A stretch of 39,970 nt of DNA from JAUWQU01 sp964605095 (lineage in GTDB: Bacteria; Planctomycetota; Phycisphaerae; SM23-33). Positions 1 to 7,929 of the stretch are shown piece after piece. Position 1 is the stretch's first letter; each line of letters begins with the position of its first letter. The notes beneath the pieces were generated by a model. That model worked only from the letters and a program-made list of their open reading frames with translations, was not told where the DNA came from and searched no databases. Made by a program: the position numbers and the translations under genes. The stretch spans positions 1 through 39,970 of the forward strand of contig CAZSBS010000006.1 in assembly GCA_964605095.1 (NCBI GenBank). The letters run 5' to 3'.

Positions 1-644
1 TGGTCAACATAGGCGAATGACCGCAGGCGTAATGTACACGGACCCGGTTCCCTGTCCGGCCCATCGGCCGGGGCTTCGCCCAGGGCCGCACCCGCCGAAT
101 CCGCCCCCACGGGCCCCTTATTATCCAGAACGCCTTGTCCATCGTCATGATTCTGACTGTCGCTCATCTCGTTCATCCCCATTCCTTCCATATCCTTCTT
201 TCCTTGATTCCGGGGGTAGGTCAAGTCGTGACAACGTCGGCATGCGAAGTACTGTTGGTTCGGCGGGAGGTAGAGCACACCCGCCCGAGAGCCGCATGGC
301 TTACCATCCTTCTTCGCAGGGCACTGAAACCACCATTGACCTGCCTCGTCCGGACCGGCCTTCACCACGTGGATCAGTTCCTCCACCTCGTGCGCCTCGC
401 CGTCAAGATGGACCACGTACCCCAGGCAGATGGCGATTTCGTTGTCACCGCGGGAAACGACCCGGGCTTTGACGTTAGCAACGTTGTCTTCCGCCGGCCC
501 TGTCGACCACGAAAACAGGACCTCCTCCGCCGTACCGGTAATTATCCCGGAGTTTCGCAGATCACTCAGCTCTAACCGCAGGCAGTCCATAACGCATGCC
601 CTCTTTGGCCATCCCAACCAGCGGCTCTTCTCATTGCCACTCAT
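1..644 (-). CDS. Partial protein with Cys4 zinc-finger-like motif (C-terminus outside window)
   Basis: This leftward frame stays open from an ATG at 644 to the window edge (at least 214 codons), so its C-terminus is missing. A GGAGG lies about 8 nt before the ATG. Around residues 107-140 there are four cysteines in two pairs: CPAKKDGKPC, then YLPPNQQYFACRRCHDLTY. The YLPP...FxCRxCxxLTY pattern is one I associate with uncharacterised proteins of phages and integrative elements, and it probably forms a zinc ribbon. The visible tail is Asp/Gly/Pro-rich and looks disordered. It lies 35 nt downstream of the 215-aa gene and is probably in the same transcript. Function unknown; a nucleic-acid-binding accessory protein is a guess. 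Confidence 0.6.
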   Translation of the reverse strand, partial: MSGNEKSRWLGWPKRACVMDCLRLELSDLRNSGIITGTAEEVLFSWSTGPAEDNVANVKARVVSRGDNEIAICLGYVVHLDGEAHEVEELIHVVKAGPDEAGQWWFQCPAKKDGKPCGSRAGVLYLPPNQQYFACRRCHDLTYPRNQGKKDMEGMGMNEMSDSQNHDDGQGVLDNKGPVGADSAGAALGEAPADGPDREPGPCTLRLRSFAYVD

Positions 645-679
645 CCTTCGACCCTCCGGCACTCCATGGGCCTCGGTGT

Positions 680-1327
680 TCAGGCGGACATGGCCTCGTG
701 CCGATGGTCCTGCACCGCAGTCGCGGTCGTAACCCGAATGGCAACGCCTGTCTGGGTGTCGACCTCGATCGTTCTTGTATGCCTTCTCGCCCGCATCCGA
801 AGGTTCTCGATCATCCTGCGAAACTCTCTGTCGTGACCCCTGGCCTCCTCAAGCAGCTTGATGCCCCGAATCGCGTCAGCCTCCTTGGCGATTGGCCCAA
901 TCAGGCTCTCGGCCATCAGTTTGATCCGCCTGGCATTCATGTACGACTCCAACGCGAGATCCAGCTCCACCTGGTCCGCGGATGTCTTCACACCCAACTC
1001 GGCCTCGAGCTTAACCCGCAGAATCCCGACAAAAGTCCGCAGGTGGTTCAGCACCGGCAGGTATGCCCCCGCAGCCAATTCGCCCTTCGCCAGATGATCC
1101 TCGATCGCCTGTTCCCGGTTAAAGTCAAGCGGACTTCTGACTGCGGCCACAAGACCAAGGTGAAAGCCGCCGGAAAAAAGCCGATCCACCCAGGCGTCGA
1201 ATTCCTCGGGTGCGATCTCCCGAACGAGCCTTGCCAGCGCGGTGACCATTCCAATCGGCTTAAGCGTCTCCCCGGCCAGGACCGCGAGGGCACTGTTCGT
1301 CGCGAATGACAGTACGTTTCCTCCCAA
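680..1327 (-). CDS. Hypothetical helical protein, 215 aa
   Basis: The frame starts at TTG 1327, the first start codon after an in-frame TAG immediately upstream, with GAGAGG about 6 nt before it. It ends TGA at 680. The product is rich in Leu, Ala, Glu and Arg, with predicted long helices and no membrane segment or signal peptide. The segment around residues 25-60 (IAPEEFDAWVDRLFSGG) and a basic C-terminal part (REFRRMIENLRMRARRHT) are its most distinctive stretches. I do not recognise a family. Its place between a small ORF and the zinc-finger-like gene, opposite a replication module, suggests a mobile-element accessory function. An internal ATG at residue 27 is an alternative start. Confidence 0.55.
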   Translation of the reverse strand: MGGNVLSFATNSALAVLAGETLKPIGMVTALARLVREIAPEEFDAWVDRLFSGGFHLGLVAAVRSPLDFNREQAIEDHLAKGELAAGAYLPVLNHLRTFVGILRVKLEAELGVKTSADQVELDLALESYMNARRIKLMAESLIGPIAKEADAIRGIKLLEEARGHDREFRRMIENLRMRARRHTRTIEVDTQTGVAIRVTTATAVQDHRHEAMSA

Positions 1328-1330
1328 AGT

Positions 1331-1624
1331 CTACCTCTCCGCGGTGTTACATCGAGGAGAAGCCAGTGCATCCCGGGTACATGCCATCCCGGCGAGATGC
1401 TCGATGAACTCTGCGGGGGCACCTAACGGATCACAACTGTTGTGGGCGTCCGCGAGGTAATCCCTTTGAATCCGCACGTGGCTGGTGTTCACGCCACTAC
1501 CCGACACTCTGTCTTCCGCGCCACGCTCCGTATCTCCCATTCTCCGTTGACCGTCCGCGATACTTGGCCCACCGGGAATGCCGCCCCCGTCATGTGCATA
1601 ACCATCTGTGAAAGAACGACACAT
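1331..1624 (-). CDS. Small hypothetical protein, 97 aa (uncertain)
   Basis: The ATG at 1624 has AGGAG 8 nt upstream. The frame ends with TAG at 1331, 3 nt before the TTG start of the next leftward gene, a spacing typical of coupled small genes in mobile elements. The protein has no recognisable domain: a Gly/Asp/Arg-rich first half and a more ordered second half (IQRDYLADAHNSCDPLG). An alternative reading gives two genes: a 69-codon frame from TTG 1698 to TGA 1489, overlapping by GTGA with a GTG start at 1492 that shares the last 53 codons of this frame. Base composition cannot decide between them. Real coding is likely somewhere here, but the exact gene is not settled. Confidence 0.35.
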   Translation of the reverse strand: MCRSFTDGYAHDGGGIPGGPSIADGQRRMGDTERGAEDRVSGSGVNTSHVRIQRDYLADAHNSCDPLGAPAEFIEHLAGMACTRDALASPRCNTAER

Positions 1625-1699
1625 TGCTCGTCTCCTATGTACCGGCCATGGCGGTGATGCAAATCACGCTCACGGCCGTTCAGAAAATAAAAGCTCAAC

Positions 1700-1996
1700 T
1701 ACTTACCCATTGATAGTACCACACATCAAACAAGAAGTCAAGGCGAGCACCATATACATGCCGGTGCGGACTGTTGTGGATGACATATACACACTGGGGT
1801 CTAAGTGCATCAGAAGTGTAACGAACAATATATTGTATAATTATTATTGCATTTATTTCACAGTGTGACATAATGGGTGTGCTTCATAGCGGGCATAGAC
1901 CCGCTTGCGAGGTCCGGTGTTTCGGGAATCATAGCTCTCGGGACGATCGCTGGGTTGTGTAAGCCCCCCGACCTGCCTCGTTTCGGAACCTGCGTA
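1700..1996. promoter_or_regulatory. AT-rich divergent control region with palindrome over a -10 box
   Basis: This stretch separates the leftward small genes from the rightward replication gene and is clearly more AT-rich than its surroundings, especially 1815-1875. It contains a perfect 12-bp palindrome ACAATATATTGT at 1825-1836 that abuts a consensus TATAAT at 1836-1841, an arrangement suited to a repressor-controlled promoter. It could equally be an AT-rich unwinding region of an origin next to initiator genes. I see no clear iterons. Role inferred. Confidence 0.35.
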
Positions 1997-2618
1997 ATGA
2001 GTACTAACCCCCAAGTATCTGACGGGCGCCAGGTCTGCGCCGAAACCACCACCAGTATTAAACCTTTCACAAAGAGAAAGTCCAGCAGGAAAAAGCCCAA
2101 GCCGGTCAAGGCAGGCGGGCTTACAGCAATCGGGGACGTGGTGATACCCAAGAAGGATGACAGTCGGCCCCCGGGTCTCTTTCTCAGCATGAGCATGGCC
2201 CTGCTTCGCTGTAGGGACGTCAGTTCCAGTGATAAGCTGGTCCTGGGTGTCATCATGGACATGCTGGGCAAGAACGACAGGGCCTGGCCAAGCACCGCGA
2301 AGATCGCTGACAGCATTGGAATGAGCGAATCTGCCGTTGGCGGTGCTGTCGAGAGGCTTGAGAAGGGCGGGTTCCTGATCGTCGATGAGGGCGGAGGGCG
2401 GAAGCGATCGAACAGATACTACGTGACTCAACTGGCGTTTCCATGCCGGTTGAACCCTGCGGTCCTGTGTGATAGGACATCCTGCCCAGGCGACTGTGAG
2501 TGGTCGGAGGGCAGCGTCGAGGCAGGGGCGAACCTGCCCGAAGAGGTTAGGCTCCCTGGCGGTTGTGGTCCCGAGGAGGGTGAAACTCACCGGAACCCGG
2601 TGAGTTTAGAGTCTGAAG
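1997..2618 (+). CDS. HTH replication-initiator-like protein (3' end in gap)
   Basis: ATG at 1997 begins a frame that runs into the N gap at 2619, giving at least 207 residues. The N-terminus is basic and low complexity (KRKSSRKKPKPVK). Residues about 60-140 read as a winged-helix domain of the HTH_36 / phage replication protein O type: SSSDKLVLGVIMDMLGKN, then WPSTAKIADSIGMSESAV as the helix-turn-helix, then VERLEKGGFL. After it come several cysteines (CDRTSCPGDC). A GTG 120 nt upstream is in frame but less likely as the start. With the downstream DnaC-like ATPase this forms a typical helicase-loading pair of a phage or plasmid: one protein binds origin DNA, the other loads the replicative helicase. 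Confidence 0.7.
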
Positions 2619-2718
2619 NNNNNNNNNNNNNNNNNNNNNNNNNNNNNNNNNNNNNNNNNNNNNNNNNNNNNNNNNNNNNNNNNNNNNNNNNNNNNNNNNN
2701 NNNNNNNNNNNNNNNNNN
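2619..2718. other. Assembly gap, 100 N
   Basis: One hundred Ns of conventional length. The flanking bases share no overlap, so the true missing length is unknown and sequence is really absent here. It hides the 3' end of the HTH gene and possibly the start of the ATPase gene. Confidence 0.99.
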
Positions 2719-2736
2719 AGGGGCGCAACCGAGGCC

Positions 2737-4029
2737 ATGTACCAAGACCCGTGGGCCTTGGAAGGCCCCAAGCTTTCCATGGGGATCCTGTCATCGAAGT
2801 TCAACCAGTACCTGCCCGCCAGTGGGCCACAGGGCCTTGCGGCCATACCGGCCGACGCGGGCTATTCGTGGGACAGGCGGGCTGTGGAGGTTCACACGCT
2901 GCCCACGGCCGACGAGGCCCCGGCCGAATGGCCATGGCCTCCGCGGCACACCGTCCGGAAGGATGAGGATATCCCCATCGACAAACAGCACCGACAGATG
3001 GTCGAGTTCTCAGCGGAGATCATTCGCCAAGCATCGACCTGGTTCAGTTCACCGACCTCCTGGGCGCTCACCCTGACGGGGCCACCAGGAAACGGCAAGA
3101 GCACCGTGGCAGCCGCACTCCTTCAGTCCTGGAGGGATACCGTGTACCCGAACGATGAGTGGCAAGTCAACAGCCGGTTCGTCCCATTCGAGAGCTTCGT
3201 GCGCAATGTCATCCTTGAGGGCACCAACCCCACCAGTGGATGGGTTGACAAGCCTCAGATCGACCGTGTGGTTCTAAACGACCTGGCGGGCAAGCAGATG
3301 CTCGTCCTTGACGACCTGTGCAACAGGAATATGTCCGGCCTTCAGACCGATGCCCTGCACGAGCTTCTACGAACCCGTGAATCCCGCGGGCACAAGACGA
3401 TCATCACGACCAACCGGCCCGTGGCGGAACTAGGACATATCCTTGGGGCCTCGGTGGCGGATCGACTTGCCGGGGGCGTAATACTGCGGTTCGCGGACGA
3501 CAGCCTGCGTGGCAGGCTGAACTCTCCTCCGATGGGGCTCGCGGTCCCAGAGGGAGAGGATCTCGCCAGAGCCGCCACCGCGAGCCTGAAAGCGATGCAA
3601 TTGTACATCCTGCACGGGCCCGGGATCTTTGCCAGACCCAGGAGCTACGATAACGGCCCGACGTTCTATGACCAGAACAACGGCACTAACCGGACGATCG
3701 AATCGATTTCCGGGGCCTACTGGTATCACTTGTCCTCAAAACTTGACCAGAACAGAGAGCCCCTGGTCATGCCCGATTGGGATCGGCTGTTCCAAGCCGT
3801 TCAGGCACTCGTAGACACTCTGGGCAATCCGGGGGACGCCGATTTCTACCTGAAGCAACTGACCTTCCTACACTGGCATTCGGCGGTGGCTGCTGTTGAG
3901 AAGCACGCCCAGGCCCCAGGCCAGGCCGCGCCGCCGTTGGAAGAGTTGTTCCTCCATCCTGTTGTGGTGGACATGATGAGCTCCGTCCTGGCGGGTATCA
4001 CGGAAAGGCAAGAACGACGATCGGCTTAG
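2737..4029 (+). CDS. DnaC/IstB-like AAA+ ATPase, putative helicase loader
   Basis: The frame is open back into the gap; ATG 2737 is the first visible start, so the true start may be earlier. Residues about 108-116 form a Walker A motif (TGPPGNGKST), residues about 190-196 a Walker B motif (MLVLDDL), and the TTNRPVAELG segment about 30 residues later fits the sensor 1 strand. A sensor 2-like arginine region (SVADRLAGG) follows. This order is that of DnaC-type loaders, which bind ATP and place the replicative helicase on DNA. The C-terminal 180 residues after the AAA+ core are unfamiliar. It follows the HTH gene and precedes a leftward WG-repeat gene by 34 nt, where the accessory module probably ends. 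Confidence 0.75.
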   Translation: MYQDPWALEGPKLSMGILSSKFNQYLPASGPQGLAAIPADAGYSWDRRAVEVHTLPTADEAPAEWPWPPRHTVRKDEDIPIDKQHRQMVEFSAEIIRQASTWFSSPTSWALTLTGPPGNGKSTVAAALLQSWRDTVYPNDEWQVNSRFVPFESFVRNVILEGTNPTSGWVDKPQIDRVVLNDLAGKQMLVLDDLCNRNMSGLQTDALHELLRTRESRGHKTIITTNRPVAELGHILGASVADRLAGGVILRFADDSLRGRLNSPPMGLAVPEGEDLARAATASLKAMQLYILHGPGIFARPRSYDNGPTFYDQNNGTNRTIESISGAYWYHLSSKLDQNREPLVMPDWDRLFQAVQALVDTLGNPGDADFYLKQLTFLHWHSAVAAVEKHAQAPGQAAPPLEELFLHPVVVDMMSSVLAGITERQERRSA

Positions 4030-4063
4030 GCCGCGAAGGTCTGTAGCACTCGGGCCACTCGGG

Positions 4064-4558
4064 TTAGATGCAGGAGAGCGTACCGCCTCTACGGCTTTGT
4101 ATGCAATGTCCCTCCCTTTGCCTCCGTACGGCGTCGCCAACCGACCTGGCCCTGGCGGGGAGGCGACGGCCGACCCACTTGCCGGACTTGTCGATGACTC
4201 CCCATTTGCCCGAGGAATCCTGGACCGGGGCGAGGCCTTCGTGGAAACTGTCGACGTGGCCGTATTGCGGCTTGATGATCCATTGCCCGTCACCGTCGAT
4301 GAAGCCCCAGTTTTTCGGAAAGGCTTTCTCTCTCGCGGCCGCGAGGCCTTCGCTGAACGGGAAGGCCTCATCGAATTTCGCATCGACGACCGGCGTGCCA
4401 TTGGCGTCGATGAAACCATAACGGGACATGCTATAAATTGCAACAAACCGCAGTTGGGATGGCTCTGTTGAAGGATTGCCCGCACCCGCGCTCAAGGCCG
4501 CCAGCGGGGAAAGAGCAATTAACATCATTCCAAGGGCTTTGAGTGTCGTTCGAGCCAT
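4064..4558 (-). CDS. Exported WG-repeat protein, apparently C-terminally truncated
   Basis: ATG 4558 starts a signal peptide (ALGMMLIALSPLAALSAGAG). Residues about 45-130 contain WG (KWG) beta repeats: YGFIDANGTPVV, NWGFIDGDGQWIIKPQYG and KWGVIDKSGKWV, separated by FSEGLAAAR and FHEGLAPVQ linkers. Such repeats usually run on for many units in envelope proteins of unknown function. Here the repeat stops abruptly after GKWVG and is followed by about 35 Arg-rich residues unlike the family. That suggests the 3' part was lost by a frameshift or a rearrangement next to the adjacent mobile module. It may be a pseudogene. Confidence 0.65.
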   Translation of the reverse strand: MARTTLKALGMMLIALSPLAALSAGAGNPSTEPSQLRFVAIYSMSRYGFIDANGTPVVDAKFDEAFPFSEGLAAAREKAFPKNWGFIDGDGQWIIKPQYGHVDSFHEGLAPVQDSSGKWGVIDKSGKWVGRRLPARARSVGDAVRRQREGHCIQSRRGGTLSCI

Positions 4559-4792
4559 AGCGGTCTCCCATGTAGCCTTCGCGTTCTTTACCCAAAGACA
4601 TTGAACCCGTTGTGGCGAACGCCCGCAAGTCTCAATCAGCGGAAATGGTATTGGTCATCACCCGTCCCCCCCCCGCAATAGTATCGAACCGGCTGCAGAT
4701 GGCCTCTGTTAAACGCGGGGTATCGAACACATTCTTTCGTTTCCGTGGCCCCAAGGCACCTGGTTTGTTAGCATATCGGTTGAAGGTTAACC

Positions 4793-5707
4793 ATGAGCGA
4801 CGAACGACGTAAGGAATTCTCCATCCAGACGTTTCGATCCCGGCCCCAGAACATCCTGAAAGCCCCAAGCATGACATCACAACAGCCCGCCCGAACCACG
4901 CACCACAGCATCCTGACCGCCATAGCCGCCGCGACTGCGCTGCTCTGGCTCCTGATCTTCACGGGCTGCGCAAGCCCACCGGCCGAGTCGGTCAACTCGC
5001 ACATGCCGTGGCAAGACCCCAGCTACACCACCGACATCCCCGCCACCCAGGCGGTGTCGCGCCCTGAGCCGGGCGAAGACGGCTGGCCCCTATGGATGAA
5101 GCACCACGAAGACCGCAATCGCTGGGTCGCCGAGAAGGACGTCGACCTGCTCATGGTCGGCGACTCAATCGTCTTCCGCTGGTCCCGCGTCGGCAAACCC
5201 GTCTGGGACGAGTACTACGCCAAACGCAACGCCGTCAACATCGGCTCCAGCGGCGACAAGACCCAGCACATGCTCTGGCACTTCCTGCACGGCGGGCTCG
5301 ACGGCATGAAGGACCACAATCCCAAACTCGTCGTCGTCATGATCGGCACCAACAACCGCGGCGACCCCGACAAGCACGGCACCGACACCGCCTACGGCAT
5401 CCTCGCGCTGCTCAAGGAAATCCACGCCCGGCTCCCAAAATCCAGGATCCTCCTACTGGCCATCTTCCCCCGCGGCGACAAGCCCGACGACCCGGGCCGC
5501 ATCCGAAACAATGAGATCAACCAGATCATCAAAACCTACGCCGACAACAAGACCGTTTATTGGCTGGACATCGGGCAGACCTTCCTCGATAAGCAGGGCA
5601 ACCTCAAACGCGACCTCATGCCCGACGGCCTGCACCCAGATGAAAAAGGCTTTCGCGCCTGGGCCCAGGCCATGGAACCGACGATCAAGAAGCTGATGGG
5701 CGAGTAA
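4793..5707 (+). CDS. SGNH/GDSL-family hydrolase, probable lipoprotein
   Basis: An SGNH hydrolase of the PAF-acetylhydrolase beta/gamma-like type, acting on esters or acetylated carbohydrates in the envelope. The family blocks are present: GDSIVFRW (nucleophile Ser), IGSSGD (block II Gly), IGTNNRGD (block III Asn) and DGLHPDEKG (catalytic Asp and His). A hydrophobic segment ends in LIFTGCAS, which resembles a lipobox. ATG 4793 has a GAAGG ribosome site, but ATG 4871 would give a more ordinary signal peptide (MTSQQPARTTHHSILTAIAA), so either start is possible. Substrate cannot be told. The gene stands alone upstream of a DUF1080 gene on the same strand. Confidence 0.85.
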   Translation: MSDERRKEFSIQTFRSRPQNILKAPSMTSQQPARTTHHSILTAIAAATALLWLLIFTGCASPPAESVNSHMPWQDPSYTTDIPATQAVSRPEPGEDGWPLWMKHHEDRNRWVAEKDVDLLMVGDSIVFRWSRVGKPVWDEYYAKRNAVNIGSSGDKTQHMLWHFLHGGLDGMKDHNPKLVVVMIGTNNRGDPDKHGTDTAYGILALLKEIHARLPKSRILLLAIFPRGDKPDDPGRIRNNEINQIIKTYADNKTVYWLDIGQTFLDKQGNLKRDLMPDGLHPDEKGFRAWAQAMEPTIKKLMGE

Positions 5708-5968
5708 TGCAACCGTCGTCATCGGCCAGGGAAGGAAACGGGACAGCTCCAATTGGCGTGTCCGCTGGTGCCCTTCAGCCCCAGCCAACGGCACCCGATG
5801 TTGTGCGGCGCCGCCTGCCAGTGGCCGCGTGTAGGCTATCCTATCAGTCGCTCACGGCACTTCGGTCCACCCGGAGAGCATGAATAAATAATGACTTACA
5901 CACACTACGGCTCTTGGCCGCCGTCTTATTTTCGAAGCAGTAAGCCGGCCGAAACGGAGAAACCGAGC

Positions 5969-6730
5969 ATGAGCACATCTACAATTGAGGCCTGTTGGGC
6001 AACGGCGGCGATTCTGGCGATTTGGGCGGCGGCCGCAGTTGTTGCGTCGGACGGACCGGGCCCGGAGACCCGACCGACCGCGAAGCCATGGACACCCCTG
6101 TTCAACGGCAAGGATCTCGACGGCTGGCAGGTCCGCTGCAAGCCGGCCGACAAGGACAAGTCTTTCTGGAAAGTCCGGCAAGGCGCGATCGTCTGCGACT
6201 CGATGGGCCAGGGCAAGCACGACTACGTCTGGCTCATGACGACGGCGGAGTACGGCGACTTCGAGCTTAGGCTGAAGGTCCGGGGGCACGCGCCGGCGTC
6301 CCGGGGCAACTCCGGTGTGCAGATCCGCTCGCGATATGACGACAAGGACGGCTGGCTCGACGGCCCGCAGGTCGACATCCACCCGCCCGCGCCCTGGCGG
6401 ACGGGGCTGATTTATGACGAGACGCGCGGCACGAGGCGGTGGATATCGCCATCGCTGAAGGGCTCGGCGATCGACAGGGACCAAGCCCCCGAAAAGTATC
6501 TCTGGCACGACGACGATTGGAACGACCTCTATGTCCGCTGCGAAGGAACAAAGATCCTCACGCGCCTCAACGAACTGACCATGACCGACTTCGACGGCAA
6601 GGGAGTGCTGGACGACGAGAGCCACCGCGAGCACAATGTCGGGTTCAGCGGCCACATCGGGCTGCAACTTCACACCGGCGATGAACTGTTGATCGAGTTC
6701 AAGGACATCGAGATTCGGCCGCTGAAGTAG
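5969..6730 (+). CDS. DUF1080 (3-keto-disaccharide hydrolase-like) exported protein
   Basis: ATG 5969 preceded by GGAG gives 253 residues; an upstream in-frame start at 5891 lacks a good ribosome site. A signal peptide (ILAIWAAAAVVASDG) is followed by the family opening TPLFNGKDLDGWQV and a jelly-roll domain with RGNSGVQIRSR, GPQVDIHPP and GFSGHIGLQLHTGDELL. PF06439 members are very abundant in planctomycetes, and some hydrolyse 3-keto-glycosides. They often accompany Gfo/Idh/MocA oxidoreductases, one of which lies at 25770-27044 but is not adjacent. Substrate is unknown. Confidence 0.85.
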   Translation: MSTSTIEACWATAAILAIWAAAAVVASDGPGPETRPTAKPWTPLFNGKDLDGWQVRCKPADKDKSFWKVRQGAIVCDSMGQGKHDYVWLMTTAEYGDFELRLKVRGHAPASRGNSGVQIRSRYDDKDGWLDGPQVDIHPPAPWRTGLIYDETRGTRRWISPSLKGSAIDRDQAPEKYLWHDDDWNDLYVRCEGTKILTRLNELTMTDFDGKGVLDDESHREHNVGFSGHIGLQLHTGDELLIEFKDIEIRPLK

Positions 6731-7591
6731 TACCGGCAAGACGCCCCCCCGCTTCCTGGGCACAGCCAGTCGCCATCCTGGGCACCCAAGGCTTGCCGCG
6801 CGGAATTCGTGCCGGCCGGGGCGTCAAGGGACTTACCGCTCATGCTTACCGCGGCGTTATTGCCACTGTGCACTTGATTAGAAATCGTCATGTCGTCCAA
6901 CTTTCTCGGGCTCAGCCCGACTTGAATAGTGGCTCTCCTTCTTCTGGTGGAGAGTGCTCCATGAGATAGTTGTCTCATCCAAGACAACCTTGGGGACGGG
7001 AAGCAGAGGTGCGGGTGGCATCGTCCTCGCCAGTTCGACTTGATGCTCCCGCCTCTGTTATCTAAGGCGAGAGCCAAGCGGGAGCAGGGACAGGGAAATC
7101 GGAGATTATTTCAGAATGCGGTCCCCGCCGAGGAAAAGGCCCCCGGTCATAAGACGTAACCGGCTCGGAGACGAGCGGAGGGTTCTCGGCCAAGGCCGCA
7201 CAGTGGCTCAGGCCAACTTTGACGCCGGTTCAGTAAGGCAGCAGCGAGTGACCAACCGGATCGCCCGAGAGAAGCACCGACTGGAGCCCGCACCGGGGCC
7301 TCTGACAACTGATTTCGCCGGCAGCTGTGTGGACTCGTGGTAATCTATTGCGGGCCAGCGATGGACTCGCCACCGTCTTCCCGCCGCTCGAAGTTGCCCA
7401 AAGAAGTTGACTCCTACACCGGCCCCGACGATAATCACATCTTGTTGGCTCTGGTAGCGGGCCATCCTCCAAGCAAAAAATGGGTATCACAATGGCGGTG
7501 AAAACAGTATCAAAACGGCCGAATCGGTATCAAAAAACCTGTTTTTGCAGGAGTCTTAATCTTGATATAACATATTGATTTAGCATCACTT
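6731..7591. other. Gene-poor stretch
   Basis: About 860 nt without a convincing complete gene. A short leftward frame at 7208-7465 has a Rossmann-like start (separate entry). Near 6931-6952 CTCTCC and GGAGAG can pair around a short loop. At 7482-7535 the heptamer GGTATCA or close variants occur three times in AT-richer DNA just upstream of tRNA-Arg. I see nothing else I can support. Confidence 0.5.
7208..7465 (-). pseudogene. Possible remnant of an FAD/NAD-binding oxidoreductase N-terminus
   Basis: An 85-codon leftward frame from ATG 7465 begins with DVIIVGAGVGVNFFGQLR followed by AAGRRWRV. That is close to the GxGxxG dinucleotide-binding beta-alpha-beta unit that opens FAD-dependent oxidoreductases, but the third glycine and the rest of the fold are missing and the remainder is Arg/Pro-rich noise. 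GGAGG abuts the ATG. It may be a decayed gene fragment; chance resemblance in high-GC DNA is a real alternative. Confidence 0.25.
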
Positions 7592-7665
7592 GCGCCTGTA
7601 GCTCAATTGGATAGAGCAGCGGTCTTCTAAACCGCAGGTTGTGGGTCCGAGTCCCGCCGGGCGCA
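7592..7665 (+). tRNA. tRNA-Arg (UCU)
   Basis: A 74-nt cloverleaf. The acceptor GCGCCTG pairs with CGGGCGC through one T-G wobble, the D arm contains AGCTCAATTGGATAGAGC, and the anticodon loop CTTCTAA gives UCU. The T arm is GTGGG / TCCGAGT / CCCGC with one G-T type pair. The discriminator is A; CCA is not encoded. It lies 14 nt from, and converges with, the tRNA-Leu. Confidence 0.93.
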
Positions 7666-7679
7666 GTTATATACTCCAT

Positions 7680-7763
7680 TGGCCCGGGCGGGAGTCGAAC
7701 CCGCACGCCCCGAGGGGCAAGGGATTTTAAGTCCCCAGCGTCTGCCAGTTCCGCCACCAGGCC
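7680..7763 (-). tRNA. tRNA-Leu (UAA)
   Basis: An 84-nt class II tRNA on the reverse strand. The acceptor GGCCTGG pairs with CCGGGCC, followed by discriminator A. The anticodon loop ACTTAAAA gives UAA, a long variable arm TGCCCCTCGGGGCG follows, and the T arm is GCGGG TTCGACT CCCGC. CCA is not encoded. Confidence 0.93.
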
Positions 7764-7929
7764 GGTCTTACTTGACAATACTTTACGTCAATCAGCCCCG
7801 CCACCCAATAGTCCTTGGGCACATTATGGAACTTGAAGTTTCGGATGCGCTCGGGAGCCTCGGCGCCGTCGGCCGGCACCGGGCTATGCGCGCCAAGGCA
7901 GCCCGGGGCGGTACGCATCACATCACATG

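Noticed and set aside
2619..2718. First N gap as another false gap
   Set aside because: The flanks share no overlapping sequence, so real sequence is probably missing.
6670..7077. Leftward 135-codon frame after the DUF1080 gene
   Set aside because: It overlaps the end of DUF1080, has a weak ribosome site and no recognisable domain. The tail LGAQDGDWLCPGSGG briefly suggested a peptide precursor, but nothing nearby supports that.
7592..7763. tRNA pair as the attachment site of the 1-4029 module
   Set aside because: The module is 3.5 kb away with ordinary genes between, and I found no duplicated tRNA 3' end in the window.
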